64,000 bases of DNA from Streptomyces sp. V1I1. Its GTDB lineage: Bacteria > Actinomycetota > Actinomycetes > Streptomycetales > Streptomycetaceae. Under the pieces are notes generated by a model. It made no database searches, was not told the origin of the DNA, and saw nothing but the letters and a program-made list of their open reading frames with translations. Position numbers and translations under genes: made by a program. The stretch is from the NCBI RefSeq assembly GCF_030817355.1, contig NZ_JAUSZH010000001.1, positions 2,288,501 to 2,352,500 of the forward strand, written 5' to 3'. Of the stretch, positions 52,223 through 63,794 are shown in pieces; the stretch's first letter is position 1; each line of letters opens with the position of its first letter.

Positions 52223-53203
52223 TCAGCCCTTGGTGATCATCGAGCGCAGGAAGAACAGCAGGTTGGCCGGCTTCTCCGCGAGACGGCGCATGAAGTAGCC
52301 GTACCAGTCGGTGCCGTACGCCGTGTAGACGCGCATCCGGTGGCCCTCGGCCGCGAGCCGGAGGTGCTCGTCGCTGCGGATCCCGTACAGCATCTGGAAC
52401 TCGTACTCATCCAGTTTGCGCCCGGCGCGGCGGGCGAGCTCCTGTGTGACGGCGATGAGGCGCGGATCGTGGGACCCGATCATCGGGTAGCCGTCACCCT
52501 CCATCAGGATTTTCAGGATGCGGACGTACGCCTTGTCGATCTCGGCCTTGTCCTGGTACGCGACGGTCGCGGGCTCCTTGTAGGCGCCCTTGACGATGCG
52601 GACGCGGCTTCCGGCCGCGGCGAGGCGGCGGGCGTCGTCCTCGGTGCGGAACAGATACGCCTGGATCACGCAGCCGGTCTGCGGGTAGTCCTTCCGCAGC
52701 TCCTCGTGGATGGCGAACATCGAGTCGAGGGTGGTGTGGTCCTCCGCGTCCAGCGTGACCGTGGTGCCGATGGAGGCGGCGGCCTCGACGACAGGGCGGA
52801 TGTTGGCGAGCGCCAGCTCGTGTCCCGCCCGTCGCCCGCCACCACCCTTGGCCGAGAGCCCTGCGGGCTCGCCCCCCTCGGTTTCCAGGCACTGGCCGAA
52901 CATCGACAGCTTGACCGACATTTCGGCCTTCGCGCCCAGGCCGAGGTCTTCGAGGTACTCGATCAGTTCCATGTAGGCGTCGCGGGCGGCGTAGGCCTGA
53001 TCACGCGTGGTGATGTCCTCGCCCACGACGTCCAGGGTGACCTCGAGGCCCTTGGCGACGGTCTCCTTCACGATCGGAATGACCTGCTCAACCGTTTCAC
53101 CGGCGATGAACCGGGCGACGACCTGCTTGGTCCCCGGGGCTGCCGAGACGAAGCGGCGCATCTTGTCGCTGCGGGACGCGGCGAGGATCACGGGACCCAG
53201 CAC
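52223..53203 (-). CDS. putB: Proline dehydrogenase
   Basis: A 326-residue monofunctional FAD proline dehydrogenase (beta/alpha barrel) oxidising proline to 1-pyrroline-5-carboxylate. Signatures: RFIAGETVEQVIPIV, VTLDVVGEDI, AEMSVKLSMFGQ, VTLDAEDHTTLDSM, VIQAYLFRTEDDARRL, RIVKGAYKEPATVAY, and YGIRSDEHLRLAAEGHRMRVYTAYGTDWYGYFMRRLAEKPANL. GTG 53203 has GGAGGT eight bases upstream. Between KLSMFGQ and the conserved GHELALANIRP lies a Gly/Arg-rich stretch (GGEPAGLSAKGGGGRRA) whose DNA looks like an inserted repeat. Divergent from the PucR regulator, which probably activates it. Confidence 0.94.
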   Translation of the reverse strand: MLGPVILAASRSDKMRRFVSAAPGTKQVVARFIAGETVEQVIPIVKETVAKGLEVTLDVVGEDITTRDQAYAARDAYMELIEYLEDLGLGAKAEMSVKLSMFGQCLETEGGEPAGLSAKGGGGRRAGHELALANIRPVVEAAASIGTTVTLDAEDHTTLDSMFAIHEELRKDYPQTGCVIQAYLFRTEDDARRLAAAGSRVRIVKGAYKEPATVAYQDKAEIDKAYVRILKILMEGDGYPMIGSHDPRLIAVTQELARRAGRKLDEYEFQMLYGIRSDEHLRLAAEGHRMRVYTAYGTDWYGYFMRRLAEKPANLLFFLRSMITKG

Positions 53204-53343
53204 GGGCGGCACCTCCACGGAAACAGGGGCAGAAGGAGGCCGGTACCGAACGAATCGGGAACGGCACGAAGAACCACCGTGAAACCTAAGGATCGCTCCG
53301 ATCCTGTGCCATCGACAGCTGTCACGCATCCGTGGCCCGGATC

Positions 53344-53359
53344 TCAGACATATGTCTGA
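53344..53359. promoter_or_regulatory. Palindromic operator between putB and pucR-type regulator
   Basis: TCAGACATATGTCTGA is a perfect 16-bp palindrome 21 bases upstream of the regulator ATG and 140 bases upstream of putB. It is probably the binding site of the PucR-family protein controlling the proline operon and itself. Confidence 0.7.
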
Positions 53360-53380
53360 AGGGGGTGCGAGAATGTCCGG

Positions 53381-54724
53381 ATGAAGGGCGATTACCAAGA
53401 CCTGGTCGACGAGATCTCGGCGCTGCTGGCCGAACCCGCGACGCTGGAGAACCGCGACTTCGGGCTGATCGCCTTCGGCGCGCACGACAGCGACGACGAC
53501 ACCGCGATGGACCCGGTCAGGACCCGCTCGATCCTGACCCGCAAGTCCACACCGGCGGTGCGCGCCTGGTTCGAGGGCTTCGGCATCGCACGCGCGACGG
53601 GCCCGGTCCGGATCCCCGCCGCCCCTGACGCGGGGGTCTTCCGGGACCGGATCTGTCTTCCCGTACGCCACCGGGGCATCGTGCTGGGTTACGTATGGCT
53701 GCTCGACGCGTCCCCGGGCCCGACCGAGGCGCAGCTGGCGGCGGCGATGGAGGTCACGGCGAGGATCGGCACGCTACTCGCGGACGAGGAGCGGGCGGGC
53801 GCGGATCTGTCCCGGGAGTTCCGCGCGGTGCTGACGGCGGAGCGCGGCTGGCAGTACGACATGGCGGTGTCGGCACTGCGCACGGCTCTGGGCGGCGGGT
53901 CCGCGGACGGCCTGCACGCGGTGGTGTGCGTGACCCCCTGGACAACGCCGGACGCCCCGTCGTCCCGCTCCCTGCTCGGGGCGGCGGCGCTGTGCACGGT
54001 GTCGTGGGGAGCGGGCGGCGGTGCCCGGGCCGGGCAGCTCGGCGCCGGCGGGAGCGCGGACAGCCGGGCGGTGAGCCCTGACGCGGACACCGGCGGAGCC
54101 GGGGCTCCCGGGAGCGGCACAAGCGGCCGAACCGGAACACCGGGCGGCGGCGTGGGCGGAGCCACAAGCCCCGGGAGCGGCGGCAACGACGGCTCCGACG
54201 ACCCCCGCGACACCGGCCACGCCCTCGCCGTACTCGTACGGCTCCGCTCGGCCGACGCCCTCGCGCCCGCCGTCACCGCCGCGGACCGGCTCCGCGCGAT
54301 GGCGGGCGGAGACGCGGCAACCGCCGGAGTCGCCGCCCCGCGCCGCGGTCTCGCCGACCTCAACACCGCCTGGCTGGAGGCGACTTCCGCGGCCCGCGCC
54401 GCCCGGGCGCAGCCTCGGCTCGGGCCCGTCGCGGAGTGGGCGGCGATCGGCCCGTACCGCATGCTGACCGCGCTGCCCGCGGACACCGCGCACGACCCCG
54501 CCGTACGCGAACTGCTCGACCGCTCGCACACCGAACTGGCGCGCACCGCCGAGGTGTTCCTCGACAACGCGGGCCAGGCGGGCCGCGCGGCGGCGGCCCT
54601 CGGCATCCACCGGCAGACGCTCTACTACCGGCTCTCCCGCGTCGAGCAGCTCACCGGACTTGACCTGACGGAGGGCGAGGACCGGCTGCTGCTGCACATG
54701 ACCCTGAAGGCGGCGCGGCTGTAG
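53381..54724 (+). CDS. PucR-family regulator of proline catabolism
   Basis: A 447-residue PucR/CdaR-type regulator. The N-terminal half is a GAF-like sensor ([48 protein letters not shown]). A ~70-residue Gly/Ser/Thr-rich low-complexity linker (54010-54220) follows. The C-terminal PucR HTH is at the end ([37 protein letters not shown]). Divergent orientation to putB-pruA and the shared palindrome make it the likely activator of that operon; proteins of this type sense proline or a derivative. The linker is unusual in length and composition. Confidence 0.92.
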   Translation: MKGDYQDLVDEISALLAEPATLENRDFGLIAFGAHDSDDDTAMDPVRTRSILTRKSTPAVRAWFEGFGIARATGPVRIPAAPDAGVFRDRICLPVRHRGIVLGYVWLLDASPGPTEAQLAAAMEVTARIGTLLADEERAGADLSREFRAVLTAERGWQYDMAVSALRTALGGGSADGLHAVVCVTPWTTPDAPSSRSLLGAAALCTVSWGAGGGARAGQLGAGGSADSRAVSPDADTGGAGAPGSGTSGRTGTPGGGVGGATSPGSGGNDGSDDPRDTGHALAVLVRLRSADALAPAVTAADRLRAMAGGDAATAGVAAPRRGLADLNTAWLEATSAARAARAQPRLGPVAEWAAIGPYRMLTALPADTAHDPAVRELLDRSHTELARTAEVFLDNAGQAGRAAAALGIHRQTLYYRLSRVEQLTGLDLTEGEDRLLLHMTLKAARL

Positions 54725-54728
54725 CTGC

Positions 54729-55304
54729 TTACGCCTTGTCCTCCAGGATCGCCCGCAGCCCCTGCGTCAGGTCCTTCGCCGACGGCGCACTCTCCGGGTC
54801 GACCATCCACTGGATCATCACGCCCGCCACCAGCGCCTGGTAGAGGAGCCCGGCCACCCGGGCCTTCTCCGGGTCGGCCTCCGGGTCCATGCCGAGGAAC
54901 GCCTCAGCCATGCCCGAACGCCCCTCCTTCTGCGGCTTCTTGATCGCATCGCGCAGCGTCTCGTCGTCGTCCAGCCGCGACACGACCTCCAGTTGAAGCT
55001 TCCAGACCGCGCGGCTGGCGTCGAACGCGGCGATGATCTGCTCCCAGGTCTTCTCGAAGCGCTCCAGGGGATCCGCCGTCACGTCGGGCGCTTCCCTGTT
55101 CGCCGGGCCGACCGCATTGCCCCACTCCTCCGTCACCGCGAGGAAGGCCTGGTTGAGGAGCGCCTCCTTGGAGCCGTAGTGGTAACCGATGGAGGCGAGA
55201 TTGGTGCCGGAGGCGGCGACGATGTCCCGCGCGGTCGTCCGCGCGTAGCCCTTTTCCAGCAGGCAGCGCTTCGCGCCTTCGAGCAGATCCTCACGATGTC
55301 CCAT
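54729..55304 (-). CDS. TetR-family regulator
   Basis: A 191-residue TetR regulator. HTH: REDLLEGAKRCLLEKGYARTTARDIVAASGTNLASIGYHYGSKEALLNQAF. The C-terminal domain (AEAFLGMDPEADPEKARVAGLLYQALVAGVMIQWMVDPESAPS) is of the common TetR_C type with a hydrophobic pocket. No transporter is adjacent, so its target is unknown. An AGACGCGCGTCT palindrome 36 bases upstream suggests autoregulation. The stop is 4 bases from the convergent PucR gene's stop. Confidence 0.93.
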   Translation of the reverse strand: MGHREDLLEGAKRCLLEKGYARTTARDIVAASGTNLASIGYHYGSKEALLNQAFLAVTEEWGNAVGPANREAPDVTADPLERFEKTWEQIIAAFDASRAVWKLQLEVVSRLDDDETLRDAIKKPQKEGRSGMAEAFLGMDPEADPEKARVAGLLYQALVAGVMIQWMVDPESAPSAKDLTQGLRAILEDKA

Positions 55305-55339
55305 GACAGCAGCGTACCCGGCACACAGACGCTTGTATA

Positions 55340-55351
55340 AGACGCGCGTCT
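55340..55351. promoter_or_regulatory. TetR operator candidate
   Basis: AGACGCGCGTCT, a perfect 12-bp palindrome within TTGTATAAG-AGACGC-type context, 36 bases upstream of the TetR ATG, with another AGACGC half-site just before it. Confidence 0.55.
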
Positions 55352-55384
55352 ATGGACCGGGTACGTGGAGCGGGAGCTGCCGGA

Positions 55385-56977
55385 TCAGTCGGTGAGGTTC
55401 ACCGAACGCGCCGACGCCGCGCCGATCTCGTCCGCGATCTCGGTGAGCACCGCCGGCGGCACGGTGTCGTCCACGGTCAGCACGACCACCGCCTCGCCGC
55501 CCTCCTCCGAGCGCGAGACCTGCATGCCGGCGATGTTCAGTCCGGCCTCGCCGAGGATCCGGCCCACCGTGCCGACGACGCCGGGACGGTCTTCGTACCG
55601 CAGGACGACCATGTGGTCGGCGAGCGCCAGGTCGATGTCGTAGTCACCGATCGCGACGATCTTCTGGAGGTGCTTGGGGCCGGCCAGTGTGCCGGAGACC
55701 GCGACCTCCTCGCCGCCTGAGAGCGTGCCGCGGACGGTGACGACATTGCGGTGGTCAGGGGACTCCGAGCTCGTCGTCAGCCGGACCTCCACGCCGCGCT
55801 CCTGCGCGAACAGCGGGGCGTTGACGTACGAAACGGTCTCGTCGACCACGTCCTCGAACACGCCCTTGAGCGCGGACAGTTCGAGCACCTTGACGTCGTG
55901 CTGGGTGATCTCGCCGTACACCTCGACGTCGAGCCGGACCGCGACCTCGCCCGCCAGGGCAGTGAAGATCCGGCCGAGCTTCTCGGCGAGCGGCAGACCC
56001 GGGCGCACATCCTCGGCGATGACGCCGCCCTGGACGTTGACCGCGTCAGGCACGAGCTCACCGGCGAGCGCGAGACGGACCGAGCGGGCGACGGAGATAC
56101 CGGCCTTCTCCTGCGCCTCGTCGGTGGACGCGCCGAGGTGCGGGGTGCACACGACCTGGTCCAGCTCGAACAGCGGGGAGTCCGTGCACGGCTCCTTCGC
56201 GTACACATCCAGGCCGGCGCCCGCGACGCGTCCCTCCTTGAGCGCCGAGTACAGCGCCTCCTCGTCGACGATCCCGCCGCGCGCGGCGTTGACGATCCGG
56301 ACCGACGGCTTGACCTTGTGCAGCGCTTCGTGGCCGATCAGGCCGAGCGTCTCGGGGGTCTTCGGCAGGTGGACGGTGACGAAGTCGGAGACCTCGAGCA
56401 GCTCGTCGAGCGAGAGCAGCTTTACGCCCATCTGCGCGGCGCGCGCGGGCTGCACATACGGGTCGTACGCGACGATCTTCATGCCGAAGGCCGACATCCG
56501 CTGTGCGACCAGGACGCCGATGCGGCCGAGGCCGACGACGCCGAGGATCTTCTCGCTCAGCTCGACGCCGGTGTACTTGGAGCGCTTCCACTCGCCGTTC
56601 TTCAGGGCGGTGTTGGCCTGCGGGATATTGCGCGCGGTGGCGACCAGCAGACCGCAGGCCAGCTCGGCGGCGGTCACGATGTTCGAGGTGGGGGCGTTGA
56701 CGACCATCACGCCGGCCTTGGTGGCGGCGGAGACGTCGACATTGTCGAGACCGACGCCCGCGCGGGCGACGACGCGCAGCTTCTTCGCGGCTGCAATGGC
56801 CTCGGCGTCGACCTTGGTGGCGCTGCGGACGAGGATCGCGTCGACGTCGGCGATGGCCGGGAGCAGCTCCCCGCGGTCGGCGCCGTTGCAGTGCCGGATC
56901 TCGAAGTCCGAGCCGAGCGCGTCGACGGTGGCGGGCGACAGCTCTTCAGCGATGAGTACGACAGGTTTCGAGCTCAC
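55385..56977 (-). CDS. serA: D-3-phosphoglycerate dehydrogenase
   Basis: A 530-residue long-form (type I) PGDH starting serine synthesis from 3-phosphoglycerate. Order: catalytic/NAD domain (VVARAGVGLDNVDVSAATKAGV; NAD loop VVGLGRIGVLVAQRM; catalytic His in VCTPHLGASTDEAQEKAG), the allosteric substrate-binding domain (from VPDAVNVQGGVIAEDVRPGLPL), and the C-terminal ACT domain (LRYEDRPGVVGTVGRILGEAGLNIAGMQVSR) that binds serine. GTG 56977 (SSKPVVLIAEEL) with GAGGAC upstream is chosen; GTG 56989 would add four residues. It lies downstream of ilvC on the same strand, 260 bases away, behind a terminator. Confidence 0.95.
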   Translation of the reverse strand: MSSKPVVLIAEELSPATVDALGSDFEIRHCNGADRGELLPAIADVDAILVRSATKVDAEAIAAAKKLRVVARAGVGLDNVDVSAATKAGVMVVNAPTSNIVTAAELACGLLVATARNIPQANTALKNGEWKRSKYTGVELSEKILGVVGLGRIGVLVAQRMSAFGMKIVAYDPYVQPARAAQMGVKLLSLDELLEVSDFVTVHLPKTPETLGLIGHEALHKVKPSVRIVNAARGGIVDEEALYSALKEGRVAGAGLDVYAKEPCTDSPLFELDQVVCTPHLGASTDEAQEKAGISVARSVRLALAGELVPDAVNVQGGVIAEDVRPGLPLAEKLGRIFTALAGEVAVRLDVEVYGEITQHDVKVLELSALKGVFEDVVDETVSYVNAPLFAQERGVEVRLTTSSESPDHRNVVTVRGTLSGGEEVAVSGTLAGPKHLQKIVAIGDYDIDLALADHMVVLRYEDRPGVVGTVGRILGEAGLNIAGMQVSRSEEGGEAVVVLTVDDTVPPAVLTEIADEIGAASARSVNLTD

Positions 56978-57194
56978 GTGAGTCCTCACAAGTCCAGTGC
57001 GGACGGCCGTCCCGACGGCCGCAGGCGGTGGAGGGGGCTAGCCGCGTGGAAGACGCACGACACTGTGGGCCTGACGCGTATGTCTGTTGAGCAGTGTAGT
57101 GGTGCAAGCCGGTGCGTCTTAACGCCTCCAAGGCAGGATCACCCGTCCGTGGCTGGACAGAGTGGAGAAGCGCTGGAGCGCGGCGGGGTATGAC

Positions 57195-57230
57195 GACGGG
57201 GGCCGGGACCGGCTCGTCCCGGCCCCCGTC
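57195..57230 (-). terminator. Terminator after ilvC
   Basis: A perfect 14-bp stem (GACGGGGGCCGGGA at 57195-57208, complement at 57217-57230) with an 8-base loop, directly before the ilvC stop on the minus strand. It ends the ilvBHC operon. Confidence 0.8.
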
Positions 57231-57237
57231 CGCGGGC

Positions 57238-58855
<1,618 letters not shown>

Positions 58856-58881
58856 GTGCGTCGTTCCTCTTCCTACGGCTC

Positions 58882-60759
58882 TCAGTCGTCTTCGTTGTCG
58901 CCGAAGTCGGGGCGGACGCCGCGCGCTGCCATGACCTCGTCGTTGGAAGTGCCGGCGGCGACCATCGGCCACACCTGGGCGTCCTCATGGACGATGAAGT
59001 CGATGACGACGGGGCGGTCGTTGATCGCGTTGGCCTCGGCGATGACCTTGTCCAGGTCGTCCGGGGACTCACAGCGCAGCGCGTAGCAGCCCATGGCCTC
59101 CGACAGCTTGACGAAGTCGGGGACGCGGGTGCCCTGGCGCGCCGTGGTGCTCGCGCCGACCTGGGAACCGGCCACGTGGTGCCCCGTGTCATCGGCGTGC
59201 AGGACGGTGCTGGAGTAGCGCTGGTTGTAGAAGAGGGTCTGCCACTGGCGGACCATCCCGAGCGCGCCGTTGTTGATGATCGCGACCTTGATCGGGATGT
59301 TGTTCAGCGCGCAGGTGGTGAGTTCCTGGTTGGTCATCTGGAAGCAGCCGTCGCCGTCGATGGCCCAGACCGTGCGGTCCGGCATGCCGGCCTTGGCGCC
59401 CATCGCGGCCGGGACCGCGTAGCCCATCGTTCCGGCGCCGCCGGAGTTCAGCCAGGTGGCGGGCTTCTCGTAGTCGATGAAGTGGGCGGCCCACATCTGG
59501 TGCTGGCCGACGCCCGCGGCGTAGATGGTGTTCTCGGGGGCGAGCTGGCCGATGCGCTGGATGACCTGCTGCGGCGAGAGGCTGCCGTCGTCCGGCTGGT
59601 CGTAGCCGAGCGGGTAGGTCTCGCGCCAGCGGCTGAGGTCCTTCCACCAGGCGCTGTAGTCGCCGGTGTGGCCTTCGCTGTGCTCTGCCTGGACGGCCTG
59701 GACCAAGTCGGCGATGACCTCGCGGGCGTCACCGACGATCGGCACGTCCGCGGTGCGGTTCTTGCCGATCTCGGCCGGGTCGATGTCGGCGTGGACGATC
59801 TTGGCGTACGGGGCGAAGCTGTCCAGCTTGCCGGTGACGCGGTCGTCGAAGCGGGCTCCGAGGGCGACGATCAGGTCGGCCTTCTGCAGCGCGGTGACGG
59901 CGGTGACCGCACCGTGCATGCCCGGCATTCCCACGTGCAGCGGGTGGCTGTCGGGGAACGAGCCCAGCGCCATCAGGGTGGTGGTGACGGGGGCGCCGGT
60001 GAGCTCGGCGAGGACCTTCAGCTCGGCGGTGGCGCCGGCCTTGATCACGCCGCCGCCGACGTACAGGACGGGGCGCCGGGCCTGGACGATCAGCTTGGCG
60101 GCCTCGCGGATCTGCTTGGCGTGCGGCTTGGTCACCGGGCGGTAGCCGGGCAGGTCCTGCTGCGGCGGCCAGCTGAAGGTGGTCTGCGCCTGGAGGGCGT
60201 CCTTGGCGATGTCGACGAGGACCGGCCCCGGGCGTCCCGTGGAGGCGATGTGGAAGGCCTCGGCGATGGTGCGCGGGATGTCGTCGGCCTTGGTGACCAG
60301 GAAGTTGTGCTTGGTGATCGGCATCGTGATGCCGACGATGTCCGCCTCCTGGAAGGCGTCCGTGCCGATCGCCTTGGAGGAGACCTGGCCGGTGATCGCG
60401 ACCAGCGGCACGGAATCCATGTGCGCGTCGGCGATCGGGGTGACCAGGTTGGTGGCGCCGGGGCCCGAGGTCGCCATACAGACGCCGACCTTGCCGGTGG
60501 CCTGGGCGTAGCCGGTCGCCGCGTGGCCGGCGCCCTGCTCGTGGCGGACCAGGACGTGGCGGACCTTGGTGGAGTCCATCATCGGGTCGTACGCGGGGAG
60601 GATGGCGCCGCCGGGGATGCCGAACACCGTGTCGGCCCCCACTTCCTCGAGAGAACGGATGAGGGACTGCGCGCCCGTGACGTGCTCAACTGCAGCGGTG
60701 TGTCCGCCGGTACGGGCCCGCGGCTGCGGATGGTGGGCCCCGGTGGCCTGCTCGGTCAT
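58882..60759 (-). CDS. ilvB: Acetolactate synthase catalytic (large) subunit
   Basis: A 625-residue ThDP/FAD enzyme making acetolactate or acetohydroxybutyrate. PYR domain with the catalytic Glu in [22 protein letters not shown]-associated middle domain ([30 protein letters not shown]); PP domain with the ThDP motif [14 protein letters not shown]...[14 protein letters not shown]. The N-terminus carries ~30 extra residues ([21 protein letters not shown]), usual for Streptomyces. The ATG at 60759 is taken; ATG 60765 two codons upstream is equally possible. It is preceded by a leader peptide and attenuator. Confidence 0.96.
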   Translation of the reverse strand: MTEQATGAHHPQPRARTGGHTAAVEHVTGAQSLIRSLEEVGADTVFGIPGGAILPAYDPMMDSTKVRHVLVRHEQGAGHAATGYAQATGKVGVCMATSGPGATNLVTPIADAHMDSVPLVAITGQVSSKAIGTDAFQEADIVGITMPITKHNFLVTKADDIPRTIAEAFHIASTGRPGPVLVDIAKDALQAQTTFSWPPQQDLPGYRPVTKPHAKQIREAAKLIVQARRPVLYVGGGVIKAGATAELKVLAELTGAPVTTTLMALGSFPDSHPLHVGMPGMHGAVTAVTALQKADLIVALGARFDDRVTGKLDSFAPYAKIVHADIDPAEIGKNRTADVPIVGDAREVIADLVQAVQAEHSEGHTGDYSAWWKDLSRWRETYPLGYDQPDDGSLSPQQVIQRIGQLAPENTIYAAGVGQHQMWAAHFIDYEKPATWLNSGGAGTMGYAVPAAMGAKAGMPDRTVWAIDGDGCFQMTNQELTTCALNNIPIKVAIINNGALGMVRQWQTLFYNQRYSSTVLHADDTGHHVAGSQVGASTTARQGTRVPDFVKLSEAMGCYALRCESPDDLDKVIAEANAINDRPVVIDFIVHEDAQVWPMVAAGTSNDEVMAARGVRPDFGDNEDD

Positions 60760-60824
60760 CGGCATTCTCTTCTCGAAGCTGAGGGTTTTTGCGAGGGTTT
60801 GGGGTGTGCCGGTGCAACAAAAAA

Positions 60825-60853
60825 CCCCTCGTGCCAATGAGGCAAGCGAGGGG
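60825..60853 (-). terminator. ilvB attenuator terminator
   Basis: On the minus strand, outer stem CCCCTCG/CGAGGGG (60847-60853 with 60825-60831) and inner TGCC/GGCA, followed by GGTTTTTTG. It lies between the leader peptide and ilvB and forms the transcription attenuator. Confidence 0.85.
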
Positions 60854-60893
60854 AGCGCGTCGGGAGGGGTCTGCAGGGCTTTCGCGGCCCTGC

Positions 60894-60935
60894 TCAGCCG
60901 ACGCGCTTTCCAAGTACGAGAATTCGGGTGCGCAT
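60894..60935 (-). CDS. ilvB leader peptide
   Basis: A 13-residue leader, [13 protein letters not shown], starting at ATG 60935 with TGA at 60894-60896, followed 40 bases on by an intrinsic terminator. The run Ile-Leu-Val-Leu puts BCAA codons where ribosome stalling under Ile/Leu/Val shortage would favour antitermination. This layout is the classical attenuation signal and agrees with leaders known upstream of Streptomyces ilvB. GAGGG lies about 6 bases before the ATG, on the minus strand. Confidence 0.85.
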   Translation of the reverse strand: MRTRILVLGKRVG

Positions 60936-60968
60936 GGCATTGACCCTCCCCCCGGCGCGCCATGACTG

Positions 60969-63794
60969 TCAAGTGGGTGGGACACGCGTCTCATTATTTG
61001 AGCCATTACGAGCAGGGGAGACGCCGCCTGTCAGGACGGGCAGGGCGATTCCGCCGGGCACCGGGAACTCATCGCGGACCAGGGCGCGGCGCAGCCGGTA
61101 CTCGTCGAGCGGGCCCGAGAAGGCCATGCCCTGGCCGTGTGTACATCCCATGGCGCGCAGTGCGATCACCTGCTCGGGCATGTCCACGCCGTCCGCCACG
61201 GACTGCATGCCGAGGTCGCAGGCGATCCTCAGCAGCCCCGCGGTGATCTTGTGCAGCCGGGCGGACTCGACGACGCCCTCGACCAGACCCCTGTCCAGTT
61301 TCAGTACGTCCACGGGGAGCCTGCGCAGTGCGTTGATCGCGGCGTATCCGCTGCCGAAGCCGTCCAGGGCGATCCGTACGCCGAGTCTGCGCAGCGCGAC
61401 GAGACGCTGCTCCAGATCTTCGAAGGAGATCCGCGGATCGCTGTCGGCGAGCTCGATGACCAGCGCGCCCGACGGCAGCCCGTGCCGGGTGAGGAGGGCT
61501 TCGATGGAACCGAGCGGCAGGGACTTGTCCAGCAGCCGGCCGGCCGAGAGCCGGACCGATACGGGCACCCGGTGGCCCACCCTGCTGCGCTCGGCGGCCT
61601 GCTCCACGGCCTCTTCGAGCAGCCAGTGGCCGAGCTCGGCGGTGCGGGCGCCCTCTGGAGTGTCCGCGCTGTCGGCGACCCGCAGGAATTCGGCCGGGGT
61701 GAACAGGATGCCCTGGGCGGATCGCCAGCGGGCCTGGGCGGCTACGGCGACGATACGGCCCGTGGCGAGGCTCACCACGGGCTGGTGGAGCAGCGCGAAC
61801 TCGCCCTCGTGCAGGGCGCTGCGGAGCCGTGCGGCCAGCTCGGTGCGGCGTACCACGTCGGCCTGCATCTGCGGGGCGTACAGCTCGACGCGGTCCTTGC
61901 CCGCGGCCTTGGCGCGGTACATGGCGAGGTCGGCGTTGCGCATCAGGTCGGTGGGGGTGATGGCCGGCTCGGCGAAGGCCACCCCGATGGAGGCGGCCAC
62001 CCGGACTTCGCGGCCGTCCACGCGGTACGGCTGGGAGAGGGTCAGGCGCAGCCGGTCGGCGATCTCCTGCACCTGGTACTCACGGGCGGACTGGTTGCGG
62101 GAGCCGTCGCCGACGACGAGGGCCGCGAACTCGTCGCCGCCGAGTCGGGCCGCGGTGTCCCCGGACCGCACCGAATCCTGCAGGCGGCGGGCCGCCTGGA
62201 TCAGCAGCTCGTCGCCGGCCAGGTGGCCGAGGCGGTCGTTGACCCCCTTGAAGCCGTCGAGGTCGATGAAGAGCACGGCGGTGCCGGAGTCGCCCGCGCG
62301 GCGGCCGGTGAGGGCCTGGCGGACGCGTTCGGTGAACAGGGCGCGGTTGGGGAGGTCGGTGAGCGGGTCGTGCTCGGCGTTGTGCTGCAACTGCGCCTGC
62401 AGCCGGACCCGTTCGGTGATGTCTCGGCTGTTGAAGAGCAGGCCACCCTGGTGTCGGTTGACCGTGGACTCCACATTGAGCCAGTCGCCGCTGCCCGATC
62501 TGAAGCGGCAGTCGATCCGCATGGTCGGCTCATCGGCCGGCGGGGCGGCCAGAAACCGGCGCACTTCATGGACCACCCGGCCGAGGTCCTCGGGGTGGAT
62601 CAGACAGGCCAGCTCGGAGCCGATGAGCTCCTCGGCCTCTCGGCCGTAGACACCGGCGGCCGCGGGGCTGACATAGCGCAGTATCCCGCTGGGGGCGGCG
62701 ATCATGATGACGTCGCTCGATCCCTGCACCAGCGAGCGGAAGTGGTTCTCCTTCTGCGCCAGCTCATGGGTGAGGGCGATGTTGTCGAGGAGCATGATGC
62801 CCTGCCGGACGACCAGGGCGAGGACCACGGTGCAGCCGGTGAGGACGACGACCCGGTCCACTCGGCGGCCCTCAATGACGTTGTGGAGGATGCCAAGGGT
62901 GCAGACGGCAGCAGCGAGATACGGGGTGAGGGCGGCCAGCGAGCCGGCGACGGGGCGGCTGGGGTGGCGGGTGCCGCGCGGGGGCCTGGCCGTCTCGACC
63001 GTACGGCTTGCGCCCCAGGGGGCGTACGCGAGTAGCAGCGAACCGGCGAACCAGCCCGCGTCCAGGAGCTGGCCCGAGCGGTAGCTCTCGCGCAGCAGCG
63101 GCGAGGTGAACAGGGCGTCGCACAGGACGGTCAGGGCGAGGGCGGCGATGGCGGTGTTGATGGCGGAGCGGTTGGTGGCCGAGCGCCGGAAGTGCAGCGC
63201 GAGCACCAGGCTGACCAGCACGATGTCCAGCAGCGGATACGCGAGGGCGAGGGCGGCGGGAGCCACGCTCTCGCCCTGCACGCGCGCGGTGTGGGCGAGC
63301 GCGATGCTCCAGGAGAGGGTGAGGAGCGAGCCGCCGATCAGCCAGGCGTCCAGTGCGAGGCAGACCCAGCCCGCCCTGGTGACCGGGCGCTTGGCGAGGA
63401 CGAGGAGGCCGACGATTGCGGGCGGCGCGAAGCAGAGGAAGAACAGGTCGGCGATCGAGGGGCTCGGTACCTCGCGGTCCAGCACGACCTCGTACCACCC
63501 CCAGATGGCGTTTCCGCACGACGCCATCGCGGAGGAGACCGCGAACAGCATCCAGGCGGGCCGAAAGCGACTGTGCCTGGAGCGGGCGTAGACGAAGCAG
63601 GAGACCGCGGCGACCAGGGCGGCGGCGCTCAGCCCGAAGTCGCCCATGACCAGAGCGACTTCGCGCGAACCCCAGCCGACGGCGGCGCCCACGCCATAAC
63701 CGGAGCAGATGGCGGCGAGGAGGATCTGGGAACGCAGCCCTGTGGCGCCGCCGGAGAACGCCTGCCGGGCCAGGAGTACCCCGGGGGCGCTCAC
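60969..63794 (-). CDS. Membrane PAS-GGDEF-EAL protein with degenerate EAL
   Basis: About 941 residues. The N-terminal third holds eight to nine hydrophobic helices ([13 protein letters not shown] to [15 protein letters not shown]). A PAS domain follows ([29 protein letters not shown]), then GGDEF with an intact diguanylate cyclase site ([35 protein letters not shown]), then EAL. The EAL site is poor: EALxRW reads AQARW, DDFG reads [10 protein letters not shown], and E in AEGVE reads ADGVD. It probably makes c-di-GMP or senses it, but phosphodiesterase activity is unlikely. The start is uncertain: GTG 63794 overlaps the stop of a short upstream frame (GTGA); a TTG at 63908 in the same frame reads poor protein. 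Confidence 0.85.
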   Translation of the reverse strand: MSAPGVLLARQAFSGGATGLRSQILLAAICSGYGVGAAVGWGSREVALVMGDFGLSAAALVAAVSCFVYARSRHSRFRPAWMLFAVSSAMASCGNAIWGWYEVVLDREVPSPSIADLFFLCFAPPAIVGLLVLAKRPVTRAGWVCLALDAWLIGGSLLTLSWSIALAHTARVQGESVAPAALALAYPLLDIVLVSLVLALHFRRSATNRSAINTAIAALALTVLCDALFTSPLLRESYRSGQLLDAGWFAGSLLLAYAPWGASRTVETARPPRGTRHPSRPVAGSLAALTPYLAAAVCTLGILHNVIEGRRVDRVVVLTGCTVVLALVVRQGIMLLDNIALTHELAQKENHFRSLVQGSSDVIMIAAPSGILRYVSPAAAGVYGREAEELIGSELACLIHPEDLGRVVHEVRRFLAAPPADEPTMRIDCRFRSGSGDWLNVESTVNRHQGGLLFNSRDITERVRLQAQLQHNAEHDPLTDLPNRALFTERVRQALTGRRAGDSGTAVLFIDLDGFKGVNDRLGHLAGDELLIQAARRLQDSVRSGDTAARLGGDEFAALVVGDGSRNQSAREYQVQEIADRLRLTLSQPYRVDGREVRVAASIGVAFAEPAITPTDLMRNADLAMYRAKAAGKDRVELYAPQMQADVVRRTELAARLRSALHEGEFALLHQPVVSLATGRIVAVAAQARWRSAQGILFTPAEFLRVADSADTPEGARTAELGHWLLEEAVEQAAERSRVGHRVPVSVRLSAGRLLDKSLPLGSIEALLTRHGLPSGALVIELADSDPRISFEDLEQRLVALRRLGVRIALDGFGSGYAAINALRRLPVDVLKLDRGLVEGVVESARLHKITAGLLRIACDLGMQSVADGVDMPEQVIALRAMGCTHGQGMAFSGPLDEYRLRRALVRDEFPVPGGIALPVLTGGVSPARNGSNNETRVPPT

